This document shows positions 51,149-60,155 of a DNA stretch of 64,000 bases, piece after piece. The notes beneath the pieces are model-generated. The model saw nothing but the letters and a program-made list of their open reading frames with translations. It was not told where the DNA came from and did no database searches. The stretch spans positions 1 through 64,000 of the forward strand of contig DDXV01000042.1 in assembly GCA_002347815.1 (NCBI GenBank). Reading direction: 5' to 3'. Position 1 is the stretch's first letter. Every line of letters begins with the position of its first letter. This DNA is from Syntrophaceae bacterium UBA2251. GTDB taxonomy: Bacteria; Desulfobacterota; Syntrophia; Syntrophales; UBA2251. The position numbers and the translations under genes are program-made.

Positions 51149-51949
51149 TCACCCGCATCCGGGCCCGCCACGGAGCCGGGCGACGAGAAGACCGGTCCGG
51201 GTGCGGCGCCGGTGCAGATAGCGATAGACCGTTTCCGGGGAGACGACGACCCGGCCGGCCGCCTCGGAGGCGTGCAGCAGGTGGATCCGACCGCGGCGCC
51301 GCACGGCGAACCCGACATGGAGAACGTCGATCCCGTCCTGCTCCGCCGTCACGGCCAGGATGTCGCCATCACGAATCCGCGCCTCCTGTGAACGGAAGCG
51401 CCCGCGGGGCAGATAAACCTTGGGCATCCCCGTCAAGGCCTCCTCCACGGCGCGCACCCGCCGGGAGCATTCCGCATCGGCGAGCGGCGGGTAGCGGTCG
51501 CGGTGGGCCGTCATGAAATCCACCCGCTTTTCCCAGGGCGTCCCCCCCAGCCGCGCGGTCATGTCCTCGAGGATGCCCCTGGCCGCGTTGTCCCGCAGCC
51601 AGTCGGAAAAATAATGCAGCCGGGAGGCGTAGCCGTCCAGGCGCCCCCCCCGGTAACGGATGTCTTCGACGGCGCGCGCCAGTTCCTCCCGATCCGCCCG
51701 GCCGGCCGCCGGAAGCCGGGCCAGGGCCACCACCGTCTCGACAAAGGTGACGCAGTCGAAGGCGTCCAGATTGACGACCAGACGCTCCGGGCCGGTCCGG
51801 TCCAGCGGATGGGCGAGGTAGGTCCTGCCCAGAAATCCCTCGGCGATGGCCGTCAGCGCGACGGAGACATCTTCCCCCGTCCCGGCTGCGCCGGTCGCGG
51901 CGGTCCGCTGTCGCGGCAAGATGACGTTCCGGGTGTCCGGCCTCCGCAT
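51149..51949 (-). CDS. DUF1460 N-acetylmuramoyl-L-alanine amidase-like protein
   Basis: This 266-residue protein belongs to the DUF1460 group of NlpC/P60-like cysteine enzymes that cut peptidoglycan bonds. The catalytic Cys is in NLDAFDCVTFVETV, and the His is in the DVLHVGFAV/LLHASEAAGRV region. Other family marks are LHYFSDWLRDN and RIRDGDILAVTAE. I start at the ATG 51947-51949, with GGAGG six bases upstream. This gives no signal peptide, so either the protein is cytoplasmic or the start lies elsewhere. The WD40-caspase gene begins about 120 bp downstream in the same direction. Confidence 0.8.
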   Translation of the reverse strand: MRRPDTRNVILPRQRTAATGAAGTGEDVSVALTAIAEGFLGRTYLAHPLDRTGPERLVVNLDAFDCVTFVETVVALARLPAAGRADREELARAVEDIRYRGGRLDGYASRLHYFSDWLRDNAARGILEDMTARLGGTPWEKRVDFMTAHRDRYPPLADAECSRRVRAVEEALTGMPKVYLPRGRFRSQEARIRDGDILAVTAEQDGIDVLHVGFAVRRRGRIHLLHASEAAGRVVVSPETVYRYLHRRRTRTGLLVARLRGGPGCG

Positions 51950-52110
51950 TCCCCACCTCCGGGGTCTTGCATACCACATCCGTCCGCCCGGGGCAAAAAC
52001 TAAGCCGCGCCACCCCGTGATCTTTTTACTTTACAAAAGGGAAAACATCAGGTATGAGGCTGCCACCGAAAAAGACCTTTGATGCGTTTTCCGCCACGGA
52101 GAGGTGTGTG

Positions 52111-52482
52111 ATGGCTCCCATGAAGCCAGAAAAATTGGAGTTTTTCAGATACATGCTCAAGCAGAAGATCAACGAGCTGCTGGAAGACGCCGAGAAAACG
52201 GTTTCCGAGATGACCAACGGGAAGGAGAATTACCCCGATCCCAACGACCGCGCCTCCCTGGAATCCGACCGGAATTTCGAACTCAGGATCCGGGACCGGG
52301 AGCGAAAACTGATCGCCAAGATGAAGGAAGCGATCAAACGGCTCGATGACGGCACCTTCGGCAACTGCGAGGTCTGCGGCGGACCCATCTCGGAAAAGAG
52401 GCTGGTGGCGAGACCGGTCACCACCCTGTGCATCGACTGCAAGACGAAGCAGGAAAAACTCGAAAAACTCAAGGGGGAGTAG
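52111..52482 (+). CDS. DksA/TraR-family transcription factor
   Basis: This 123-residue protein is a DksA-type regulator that enters the RNA polymerase secondary channel and works with ppGpp. It has a long coiled-coil with the DPNDRASLE tip, where the two Asp residues correspond to those of E. coli DksA, and a zinc finger CEVCGG with CIDC. The ATG 52111 has GGAGAGG about six bases upstream; a longer frame begins at 52054 without a ribosome site. It lies before priA, about 120 bp away. Confidence 0.9.
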   Translation: MAPMKPEKLEFFRYMLKQKINELLEDAEKTVSEMTNGKENYPDPNDRASLESDRNFELRIRDRERKLIAKMKEAIKRLDDGTFGNCEVCGGPISEKRLVARPVTTLCIDCKTKQEKLEKLKGE

Positions 52483-52603
52483 CCCCTTCTGTTCTCCGGA
52501 CGTCGGGGAAAACGGGGGTCGATGCGGCCCGCGCCGCGAAGGCCCCGACCGGACGTCCTCCCCGCTCATCCCGGTGGTCCTTCTTTGAGCCCCACCCGGC
52601 GCC

Positions 52604-54859
52604 ATGCGCGCGAACCGGATACGCCCCATGTTCATTCAGGTGGCCATCGACATCCCCTCCGAGCGAACCTTTACCTACGCGGTTCCCCCCTTCCTGGCGG
52701 CCGAGGTCGCTTTGGGAAAGCGCGTCCGTGTCCCCTTCGGCCGTCGCCGGCAGGTCGGCGTCATCCTCGCCGTCGAAGACGTCGCCCCGGATGCCGGCGG
52801 AAAGGAAATCCGGGAGATCCTCGACGTCGTCGACCCGGAGCCCCTGTTCGGTCCGGAAGAACTCCGCTTTTACCGCTGGGCGGCCTCCTATTATCTCTAC
52901 CCCTTGGGGAAGGCCCTGGCCGACGTCCTGCCCGGAACGGAATACCGATCCGGCGGCCAGCGCATCCGCCTCACGGAAGACGCCGCGGACCGGATCGCCT
53001 CCCCCCTCTCTCCGTCGGCGGACATCCTCTGCGCCGTCCTGGCCGAGCGCCGGAACGGTCTCACCCTGAACCGCCTGCGGAAAGTCACCGGCATTGAAGA
53101 CATCCGAAAGGAAATCCGGGAGTTGCAGGATGCAGGCCTCGTGCGCGTCACGGAGGCCGAACGCCGGCTTGCCCCCCGCCGGGGCGGCGAAGCGCCCGGG
53201 GAAACCGTCCGGACAACCGAGGCGGTTCCCATCCTCAACCCCGATCAGCGGAACGCCGTTGAAACGATCCGGGAGAGCCTGAACCGGGGAGGGTTTGCGC
53301 CGTTTTTGCTCCACGGGGTCACGGGGAGCGGCAAGACGGAGGTTTACCTGCGGGCCATCGCGGACGTCCTGGAGCGCGGCGGCGGCGCGCTGCTCCTGGT
53401 GCCGGAAATCGCCCTGACCGGCCAGCTCCTGGACCGTCTCCAGGCACGGTTTCCCCGGCAAGCCGTCGCGGTCCTCCACAGCGGCGTCTCCCGCACCGTT
53501 CGGTACGACCAGTGGCGGCAGATCCGGCAGGGCCGCCTCCGTCTGATCATCGGCGCCCGTTCCGCCCTCTTCGCCCCGGTCCGGGATCTGAAGCTGGTCG
53601 TCGTGGACGAGGAACACGACCTGTCCTACAAACAGGACGACCGGATGCATTACCAGGCCCGCGACCTCGCCGTCATACGGGCCAAGCTGGCCGGAGCGGC
53701 GGTGATCCTGGGTTCGGCGACCCCCGAACTTCAATCCTACTTCAACATCGCCGCGCGGAAATACCGCCTCCTGACCCTGCCCGACCGCGTTCTGTCCAAG
53801 CCCCTGCCCCAGGTGGAGGTGATCGACATGCGGGGCCGGCGGGAAGCGGCCGGCCAGCCGGCCGTCCTCTCGGCGCCCCTGCAGGCGGCGCTCCGGGAGA
53901 CGCTTAGCCTCGGCCGCCAGTCCATCCTGTTTCTCAACCGGCGGGGCTCGCATGCGTTCATGGTCTGCCTGGACTGCGGCCAGGCCTTCCGGTGCCTCAA
54001 TTGCGCCGTCTCGCTCACCTACTACGGTGGGGACGCCCTCCTGAAATGTCATTACTGCGGCTTCCGCCACCCCGTCCCGCCGGCCTGCCCGGCCTGCGGA
54101 AGTTCCCGCCTCGGCGGTTTCGGCGTGGGGACGGAGAAAGTGGAGGAGGAGGTCCGGGCCACGTTCCCCGAGGCGCGCATCGCCCGTCTGGACAGCGACA
54201 CCACGACGCGCCGGGGCGCCCACATCGAGATCCTCCAGCGGCTTGCCCGGCAGGAGATCGACATCCTGATCGGTACGCAGATGGTGGCCAAGGGGCACGA
54301 CTTCCCGGGCGTGACCCTGGTCGGCGTCATCTCGGCCGACACCTCCATGAATCTCCCCGATTTCCGGGCGGCGGAGCGGACGTTTCAGATCCTCACCCAG
54401 GTGGCGGGCCGGGGCGGCCGGGGGGAGACGCCGGGCCGGGTCCTCATCCAGACCTTCAACCCGGGGCACTACGCCCTGCTCAAAGCCCGGCATCACGACT
54501 ATACGGGATTCTACCGGGAGGAGATCGCCTCCCGGGAGGCCCTGTCCTACCCGCCGTTCAGCCGCCTCGTCAGCCTCCACCTCTCCTGCCGCTCCCGGGA
54601 AAAGGGCCGGGGGGCATCGGAAACACTGGGCCGTCTCGCCCGGGAACTGGCCGCGTCAGGACGGTCGGCGCAGGGGGTCGAGGTCATCGGTCCGGCGGAG
54701 GCCCCCGTGGCGAAGATCAAGGGTCGGTACCGCTGGCAATTGCTTTTGAAGGGCAAACATGTTACAAGCCTGCACGCCCTGGCCCGGAGCCTGTTCGAAC
54801 ACGCCGCGCACACGGGTCTGGACGTCCGGATCGACGTCGACCCGGTGCATTTTCTGTAG
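52604..54859 (+). CDS. priA: Primosomal protein N' (PriA helicase)
   Basis: PriA restarts stalled replication forks. This 751-residue copy has the DNA-binding N-domain (VAIDIPSERTFTYAVP), Walker A GVTGSGKTEVY, the DEEH box VVDEEHDLSYKQDD, GSATPELQS, the eight-cysteine zinc site (CLDCGQAFRCLNC with CHYCGF and CPACGS) and the C-terminal motifs LIGTQMVAKGHDFPGV and QVAGRGGRG. Length is normal. Neither the ATG at 52604 nor that at 52628 (MFIQVAID) has a clear ribosome site, so the start is uncertain by eight residues. fmt follows after about 30 bp, a common pairing. Confidence 0.95.
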   Translation: MRANRIRPMFIQVAIDIPSERTFTYAVPPFLAAEVALGKRVRVPFGRRRQVGVILAVEDVAPDAGGKEIREILDVVDPEPLFGPEELRFYRWAASYYLYPLGKALADVLPGTEYRSGGQRIRLTEDAADRIASPLSPSADILCAVLAERRNGLTLNRLRKVTGIEDIRKEIRELQDAGLVRVTEAERRLAPRRGGEAPGETVRTTEAVPILNPDQRNAVETIRESLNRGGFAPFLLHGVTGSGKTEVYLRAIADVLERGGGALLLVPEIALTGQLLDRLQARFPRQAVAVLHSGVSRTVRYDQWRQIRQGRLRLIIGARSALFAPVRDLKLVVVDEEHDLSYKQDDRMHYQARDLAVIRAKLAGAAVILGSATPELQSYFNIAARKYRLLTLPDRVLSKPLPQVEVIDMRGRREAAGQPAVLSAPLQAALRETLSLGRQSILFLNRRGSHAFMVCLDCGQAFRCLNCAVSLTYYGGDALLKCHYCGFRHPVPPACPACGSSRLGGFGVGTEKVEEEVRATFPEARIARLDSDTTTRRGAHIEILQRLARQEIDILIGTQMVAKGHDFPGVTLVGVISADTSMNLPDFRAAERTFQILTQVAGRGGRGETPGRVLIQTFNPGHYALLKARHHDYTGFYREEIASREALSYPPFSRLVSLHLSCRSREKGRGASETLGRLARELAASGRSAQGVEVIGPAEAPVAKIKGRYRWQLLLKGKHVTSLHALARSLFEHAAHTGLDVRIDVDPVHFL

Positions 54860-54888
54860 GCCCGCGGGCCGGGAACCGCAGGAGGCGC

Positions 54889-55824
54889 ATGCAGACGTCA
54901 TTGATGTTCATGGGAACGCCGGAGTTCGCCCTGCCGTCCCTGGAGCGCCTCGCTGCGGACGGCTGGCCGATCGCCGCCGTCGTCACCCAGCCTGACCGGC
55001 CCCGGGGCCGGGGACAGTCCCGGGTCGCGCCCCCGGTGAAGGACGCCGCCCTCCGCCTGGGACTGCCCGTCCTCCAGCCCGAGCGGGTGCGGGACCCGGC
55101 GTTTCTCGACACCTGCCGCGCCCTGGCGCCCGACGTGATCGTCGTGGCCGCGTTCGGCCAGATCCTCCCGGCGGCCCTTCTCGAGATCCCCCGTTTCGGC
55201 TGCATCAACGTCCACCCCTCCCTCCTGCCGAAGTATCGGGGCGCCGCCCCGATGAACTGGACCCTGATCCGGGGGGAGTCCGTCACCGGCGTCACGATCA
55301 TGCGGATGAACGAGGCGATGGATGCGGGCGACATCCTGATCCAGGAAGAAACCCCGATCGACCCCCGGGAGGATTACGGCGCGCTCCACGACCGTCTGGC
55401 GATCCTCGGGGCCGGACTCCTGGCGCGCGCCCTGGACGGAATCGTGAGCGGAACCCTCGCGGGAACCCCCCAGAACCCTTCCGGGGCGACATTTGCACCC
55501 AAAATCGGCCGGGAAGACGGCCTGATCCGCTGGGACGCGCCGGCGGACGCCGTCGTCAACCTGATCCGGGGGCTTTCCCCGACACCCGGCGCCTGGACCC
55601 GCTGCGACGGGAAGATTCTGAAGGTGTTCCGGGCCGAGGCGTCGCCGGGCCCCGTTGCCGACACGCCGGGAACGGTCGGGGAAGCGACGCCCCGGGGCCT
55701 GCCCGTGACCGTCCGGGGAGGCCGGGTCTGCCTGACGGAGGTCCAGATGGAAAACAAGAAACGCCTGCCGATCAGGGATTTCCTGCGGGGGCAGAGGCTC
55801 GCGTCCGGCAGCCGCCTGGGATAG
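54889..55824 (+). CDS. fmt: Methionyl-tRNA formyltransferase
   Basis: Fmt adds a formyl group to initiator Met-tRNA. The 311-residue protein begins LMFMGTPEFALPSLERL, has the formyl-transfer site CINVHPSLLPKYRGAAPMNW, with the catalytic Asn and His, and MDAGDILIQEETPI. The C-terminal OB domain (residues 210-311) is present, with DGKILKVFRAE. AGGAGG lies five bases upstream of the ATG. It is the second gene of the priA-fmt pair. Confidence 0.95.
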   Translation: MQTSLMFMGTPEFALPSLERLAADGWPIAAVVTQPDRPRGRGQSRVAPPVKDAALRLGLPVLQPERVRDPAFLDTCRALAPDVIVVAAFGQILPAALLEIPRFGCINVHPSLLPKYRGAAPMNWTLIRGESVTGVTIMRMNEAMDAGDILIQEETPIDPREDYGALHDRLAILGAGLLARALDGIVSGTLAGTPQNPSGATFAPKIGREDGLIRWDAPADAVVNLIRGLSPTPGAWTRCDGKILKVFRAEASPGPVADTPGTVGEATPRGLPVTVRGGRVCLTEVQMENKKRLPIRDFLRGQRLASGSRLG

Positions 55825-55873
55825 ACGCGTCCTGCGGACCCCCGCGCACCCTCCACGAGAAAGGAGACCGTCC

Positions 55874-56659
55874 ATGAAGAAAAAACGTTTTGTCGACCTG
55901 AGCATCGCGCTAGAAACGGGACTCCCCAGCGATCCGCCCATGATGATCCCCCGTGTGGACTACATCGATCACGCGATGGGGACCGCCTCCATGCTGGACT
56001 TCTTCCCCGGCCTCAAGGCCGACCAGCTGCCGGGCGGGGTGGGCTGGGCCGTGGAATTCCTGACGCTTTCCACCCACAGCGGCACCCACCTCGACGCCCC
56101 CTACCACTATCACCCGCGGATGGACCGGGGCCGGCCCGCCGCCACGATTGACGAGATTCCGCTGGCGTGGTGCCTGAGCGACGGCGTCCTGCTCGATTTC
56201 CGCCACAAGGCCGACGGGGAGCGCATCACCGTGGCGGACGTCAGGAAGGAACTGGACAGGATCCGGTACGAGATCAAGCCGCTCGACATCGTTCTCGTCC
56301 AGACCGGCGCCGACCAGGCCTGGGGAAAGCCGGAATACCTGGTCAAGGGGGCCGGGATGGACCGGGAAAGCACCCTCTTCCTCACGGAGCAGGGCGTCCG
56401 CGTCGTCGGCATCGACGCCTGGAGCTGGGACCGCCCCCTGCCCTTTCTCGCCGCCGAATTCAAGGAGAAGGGCGACCCCCGGGTGATCTGGGAGGCCCAC
56501 TTCGCCGGAATCGAGACCGGGTACTGCCACATGGAAAAGCTGGCCAACCTCTCCGCCATCGGCCGGCCGCACGGCTTCACCGTCTCCTGCTTCCCCATCA
56601 AGATCAAGCGGGCCTCCGCCGGCTGGACGCGGCCCGTCGCGATCGTGGAGGAGGACTGA
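55874..56659 (+). CDS. Cyclase-family metal hydrolase (kynurenine-formamidase fold)
   Basis: This 261-residue protein belongs to the cyclase/KynB superfamily, marked by HSGTHLDAPYHYHP. The His, Asp and His bind the metal. FVDLSIALETGLPSD is the usual start. Members include formamidases and hydrolases of cyclic amides or lactones; the substrate here is unknown. It has an AAGGAG site and stands between fmt and rsmB, where such a gene is not standard, so it may be an insertion into the core cluster. Confidence 0.85.
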   Translation: MKKKRFVDLSIALETGLPSDPPMMIPRVDYIDHAMGTASMLDFFPGLKADQLPGGVGWAVEFLTLSTHSGTHLDAPYHYHPRMDRGRPAATIDEIPLAWCLSDGVLLDFRHKADGERITVADVRKELDRIRYEIKPLDIVLVQTGADQAWGKPEYLVKGAGMDRESTLFLTEQGVRVVGIDAWSWDRPLPFLAAEFKEKGDPRVIWEAHFAGIETGYCHMEKLANLSAIGRPHGFTVSCFPIKIKRASAGWTRPVAIVEED

Positions 56660-56693
56660 GCGACCGGGGCGGACCGCGCCCGAAGACGGGATC

Positions 56694-58040
56694 ATGAGAG
56701 AAACCGCCCGCGGCGTCGCCGTCGATCTCCTCGTGCGCGTGGAGCGAACGGGGGCCTACGCGGAACCCCTCCTGAACGCCGCCCTGTCGGGCCGGCTCCT
56801 CGAAGATCCGCGGGATCGGGGGCTGGCAACCCGGCTCGTCTACGACACGCTCCGCATGCAGGGGCGCCTGGACTGGATCCTCCGCCAGATCTGCCGGGGA
56901 CGTCTCGCCGACCTGGAGCCGGTCACCCGCGCGATCCTGCGCACGGCCCTCTATCAGCTGGAATTCGCCGACCGGATCCCCGCGTTCGCCGCGGTGGACG
57001 CCGCCGTGGAACTTGCCAAGGCGCGCGTCCCGGAGCGCGCCGCCCTGGTGAACGCCGTATTGCGGTCCGCCCTCCGGAAGCGGGACGCGATCCGCTGGCC
57101 CGACCCGGTCCGGGATCCGGCCGGGCACATCGCCGCGACCGCTTCCCATCCCCCGTGGCTCGTCCGGCGCTGGCTCGCCGTCTACGGCCCCGGGGAAACG
57201 GCGGCCCTCTGCCGGGCCGACAACGAGACGCCGCCCCGCACCCTGCGCGTCAACCGGCTCCGCATCACCCCCGCGGCCGCTCGGGAGGCCCTGGCCGCAG
57301 CGGGCCTCGCCTGTGAGCCGACGCCCTTTTCCCCGGACGGCCTCGCCGTCGCCGGCGCCGCCGCCTCCCTGAGCGAAACCGCCCCATTCAGGGAAGGCGG
57401 GCTCCACATCCAGGACGAGGCCTCGCAACTGGTCGCCCCTCTCGTCGACCCGCGCCCGGGGGAAACCCTCCTCGATCTCTGCGCCGGCAGCGGCGGAAAA
57501 ACTACCCACCTGGCCGCCCTGTTGGAAAATTCGGGGGAGATCCTGGCCGTGGACATCCACCCCCGGAAGCTCGCCGATCTCGAAACGCTCGCCCGGCGCC
57601 TCGGGGCGACGCCCATCCGGACATGGGCCGGCGACGCCGAGGCGGACCTCGGGGAGGCGTTCCACGCCCGCTTCGACCGCGTCCTCGTCGACGCCCCCTG
57701 TTCCGGCACCGGAACGCTGCGCCGGAACCCCGAGATCAAGTGGCGGCTTCAGCCGCGCGACCTCGGCCCCCTCGTCCGCCGCCAGCGGCGCATCCTGGAC
57801 GCCGCGGCGGCCTACCCGCGCCGGGGCGGCCTCCTCGTCTACGCCACCTGCGCCCTCCTGCCCGAGGAGAACGACGGCGTGATCGTGGATTTTCTCGAGC
57901 GCCACCCGGAGTATGCCCCGGATCCGCCCCCGCCCCCCTTTCCGGCGGCGCTGCTCGACGGGGGAGGGTATTTCCGGACGCTTCCGCACCGCGACGGCAT
58001 GGACGGCTTCTTCGGCGTCCGCCTCCGGCGACTTGGCTGA
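56694..58040 (+). CDS. rsmB: 16S rRNA m5C967 methyltransferase RsmB
   Basis: This 448-residue protein has an N-terminal NusB-like RNA-binding domain (RGVAVDLLVRVERTGAYAEPLLNAALS, ILRTALYQLEF) and a C-terminal SAM methyltransferase. The SAM loop is LLDLCAGSGGKTTHLA, the catalytic cysteines are in VDAPCSGTGTLRRNPEIKW and YATCALLPEEN. The usual neighbours are fmt and def, and fmt is indeed nearby. The start has no strong ribosome site but the ATG fits the family start. Confidence 0.93.
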   Translation: MRETARGVAVDLLVRVERTGAYAEPLLNAALSGRLLEDPRDRGLATRLVYDTLRMQGRLDWILRQICRGRLADLEPVTRAILRTALYQLEFADRIPAFAAVDAAVELAKARVPERAALVNAVLRSALRKRDAIRWPDPVRDPAGHIAATASHPPWLVRRWLAVYGPGETAALCRADNETPPRTLRVNRLRITPAAAREALAAAGLACEPTPFSPDGLAVAGAAASLSETAPFREGGLHIQDEASQLVAPLVDPRPGETLLDLCAGSGGKTTHLAALLENSGEILAVDIHPRKLADLETLARRLGATPIRTWAGDAEADLGEAFHARFDRVLVDAPCSGTGTLRRNPEIKWRLQPRDLGPLVRRQRRILDAAAAYPRRGGLLVYATCALLPEENDGVIVDFLERHPEYAPDPPPPPFPAALLDGGGYFRTLPHRDGMDGFFGVRLRRLG

Positions 58041-58109
58041 GCACGGCGCCGGCCGAATCCCGTTGACTTCCCGGCGAGAACCTGATAGGGGGCGCGTGGG
58101 AGGTGAGGC

Positions 58110-58739
58110 ATGTATCTCGAACAAGTGCAGGTCAGCGCCATGGCGGTCTTCGCCTATATCGTGGGCGACCCGGACACGGGTGAGGCGCTCGTGATCGACC
58201 CGGCAGCCAATGTGGACGGCCTGATCCGGATCGCCCGGAGCCGGAAGCTCACGATCAAGACCATCATCAACACCCACGGGCACGTGGACCACATCTCCGG
58301 CAACCTGGAGATGAAGCAGAAAACCGGCGCCGAAATCGTCATCCACGAAGCGGACGCCCCGATGCTTGTGGACACCCCGCCCATGCTGCTGAGGATGTTC
58401 GGCGCGACGAAGTCCCCCCCGGCGGACCGGACCGTCCGCGAGGGGGATGTCATCTCGGTCGGGCGGGTGGCGCTCGAGGTGCTGCACACCCCGGGGCATT
58501 CCCCCGGCGGCATGTGCCTGTACCGGGACGGACACGTCTTCACCGGCGATACCCTGTTCGTCGAGGCCGTGGGCCGGTCCGACCTTCCGGGCGGCTCCTG
58601 GCCGCTCATGCTGCGCTCCATCCAGGAAAAGCTCCTCACGCTGCCCGACGAGACCCTCGTTCTGCCGGGCCACAATTACGGAAGCATGCCGACCTCCACG
58701 ATCGGCCATGAGAAGAAATACAACCCCTTCCTCAACTGA
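58110..58739 (+). CDS. Metallo-beta-lactamase-fold hydrolase (glyoxalase II-like)
   Basis: This 209-residue protein has the two-metal site NTHGHVDHISGN (HxHxDH), HTPGHSPGGMCLY, FTGDTLF with a bridging Asp, and LPGHNYGS. It resembles the short glyoxalase II-like hydrolases that cleave thioesters such as hydroxyacylglutathione or other substrates. The exact substrate is not readable. A GGAGG site is seven bases upstream. Confidence 0.9.
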   Translation: MYLEQVQVSAMAVFAYIVGDPDTGEALVIDPAANVDGLIRIARSRKLTIKTIINTHGHVDHISGNLEMKQKTGAEIVIHEADAPMLVDTPPMLLRMFGATKSPPADRTVREGDVISVGRVALEVLHTPGHSPGGMCLYRDGHVFTGDTLFVEAVGRSDLPGGSWPLMLRSIQEKLLTLPDETLVLPGHNYGSMPTSTIGHEKKYNPFLN

Positions 58740-58780
58740 CCGGGAGGGGCAACCGGAGCATCAGGAGCGACGAGGACCCC

Positions 58781-59674
58781 ATGAACGAACCGACCGGATT
58801 GAACAGAACGGACCTGATCGGATTGACGCTCGTCGGCAGGGGCAAGGTGCGGGACATCTACGACCTCGATCCCTGCCTGCTCATCGTCACGACGGACCGG
58901 ATTTCGGCCTTCGACGTGATCATGGACGAACCGATCCCGGGGAAGGGGGAGATCCTCGCCCGGATGTCCGCCTTCTGGTTCGGAACGATGGCGGACCTGA
59001 TCGGGAATCACCTGATTTCCACGGATCCCGAAGCGTACCCCGAGCCCTGCCGTCCCTACCGGGACATCCTGAGGGGGCGGAGCATGCTGGTCCGCAAGGC
59101 GCGGCCCCTGCCCGTGGAATGCATCGTCCGGGGCTATCTGAGCGGCTCCGGCTGGAAGGACTACTGCCGGGACCGGACCGTTTCGGGCATCGCGCTGCCC
59201 GCGGGCCTCAAGGAGTCCGCACGGCTCCCGGAGGCGCTGTTCACCCCCTCGACCAAGGCCCCCGAAGGGGATCACGACGCCGCGATCACGCGCCGGGACA
59301 TGGAGGCCCTGATCGGACGAGACCTCGCCGAACAGGTCGTCCGGACGAGTCTGGCCGTCTATCGGCGGGCGGGCGGGATCGCCGAGCAGGCCGGCATCAT
59401 CATTGCCGACACGAAGATGGAATTCGGCATCTGCGACGGGGACCTGATCCTGATCGACGAGCTGCTCACCCCGGACTCCTCGCGCTTCTGGCCCCGGTCC
59501 GACTACGCCGAAGGGCGGGCGCAGAAGAGCTTCGACAAGCAGTTCCTCCGCGATTATCTCCTGTCCATCCCCTGGAACCAGACGGCGCCGCCCCCGCCGC
59601 TCCCCCGGGACATCATCGAGAAAACGAAGGAAAAATACGAAGAGGCCCTGCGCAGGCTCGTCCCGGACCGTTGA
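58781..59674 (+). CDS. purC: Phosphoribosylaminoimidazole-succinocarboxamide synthase
   Basis: PurC joins aspartate to CAIR in purine synthesis. This 297-residue form is of the longer type: GRGKVRDIYDLD (ATP loop), DRISAFDVIMDEPIPGKG, CIVRGYLSGSGWKDY, IIADTKMEFGICDGDLILIDELLTPDSSRFW and SFDKQFLRDYL. All key segments are present. It follows the metallo-hydrolase gene by about 40 bp. Confidence 0.96.
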   Translation: MNEPTGLNRTDLIGLTLVGRGKVRDIYDLDPCLLIVTTDRISAFDVIMDEPIPGKGEILARMSAFWFGTMADLIGNHLISTDPEAYPEPCRPYRDILRGRSMLVRKARPLPVECIVRGYLSGSGWKDYCRDRTVSGIALPAGLKESARLPEALFTPSTKAPEGDHDAAITRRDMEALIGRDLAEQVVRTSLAVYRRAGGIAEQAGIIIADTKMEFGICDGDLILIDELLTPDSSRFWPRSDYAEGRAQKSFDKQFLRDYLLSIPWNQTAPPPPLPRDIIEKTKEKYEEALRRLVPDR

Positions 59675-59685
59675 CGGCCCCGGGG

Positions 59686-59714
59686 TTGACATTGCCTCCG
59701 ACGGTGACTATGTT
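59686..59714 (+). promoter_or_regulatory. Sigma-70 promoter of the dnaJ operon
   Basis: TTGACA and TATGTT are exactly 17 bp apart, beginning just after the purC stop. Transcription should start near 59721, about 40 nt before the GTG of the next gene. Confidence 0.75.
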
Positions 59715-59762
59715 AGCCGCATTTGAGCGCCGGGGGATGGCGTGCGTCATGTTAAGGATACC

Positions 59763-60152
59763 GTGAAACGACCAGACATTCCGGATTACCGAAAAAAACA
59801 GGCCCTGCTCTACATTCAAAAAAACGCCTCCGCCGACCTGACCGTCTACGGGAACCGTTTTCTCGCCGCCGGCCGAATGGCCGACGCCCTCGAATTTTTC
59901 GAGGCCGCCGCCGATCGGGAGGGGCTGGAGAAACTCAGGACCTGGGCCGAGAGCGAGGGGGATCTCATGATATACCTGAACTGCGGCAAGGCCCTCCGTG
60001 AGGAGCCGACGCCCGACGGCTGGGCCCGGATCGGCCGCACGGCCCTGGCGAAGGGCAAGCTCCGGTTCGCGCGGGAAGCCGCCGACCGTAGCGGTGATCC
60101 GTCGCTTCTGGAGGACATCGAACACCGCCTCCGCGAACAGGCCGGGGGTTAA
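59763..60152 (+). CDS. Conserved hypothetical protein upstream of dnaJ
   Basis: This protein of about 129 residues has no family name that I recognise. It is mostly alpha-helical with an AAGRMADALEFFEAAADREGLEKL region that looks like a TPR-type repeat, then DLMIYLNCGKAL and LAKGKLRFAREAADRSGD, a second similar helix pair. So it may be a short TPR-like adaptor. I chose the GTG at 59763 with TAAGGA upstream; the GTG at 59742 is also possible. It lies four bases before dnaJ and shares its promoter, suggesting a role with the chaperone. Confidence 0.7.
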   Translation: MKRPDIPDYRKKQALLYIQKNASADLTVYGNRFLAAGRMADALEFFEAAADREGLEKLRTWAESEGDLMIYLNCGKALREEPTPDGWARIGRTALAKGKLRFAREAADRSGDPSLLEDIEHRLREQAGG

Positions 60153-60155
60153 GCC

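Noticed and set aside
51027..51318. N-terminal extension of the WD40-caspase reading up to 51318
   Set aside because: The extra residues have no family similarity and lie in the wrong frame relative to the signal segment. The real start is the ATG at 51026 in the other frame, joined across the G7 tract.
58063..58088. TTGACT before the metallo-hydrolase gene as a promoter
   Set aside because: The best -10 candidates lie at spacings of only 14-15 bp or are very weak, so I could not support it.
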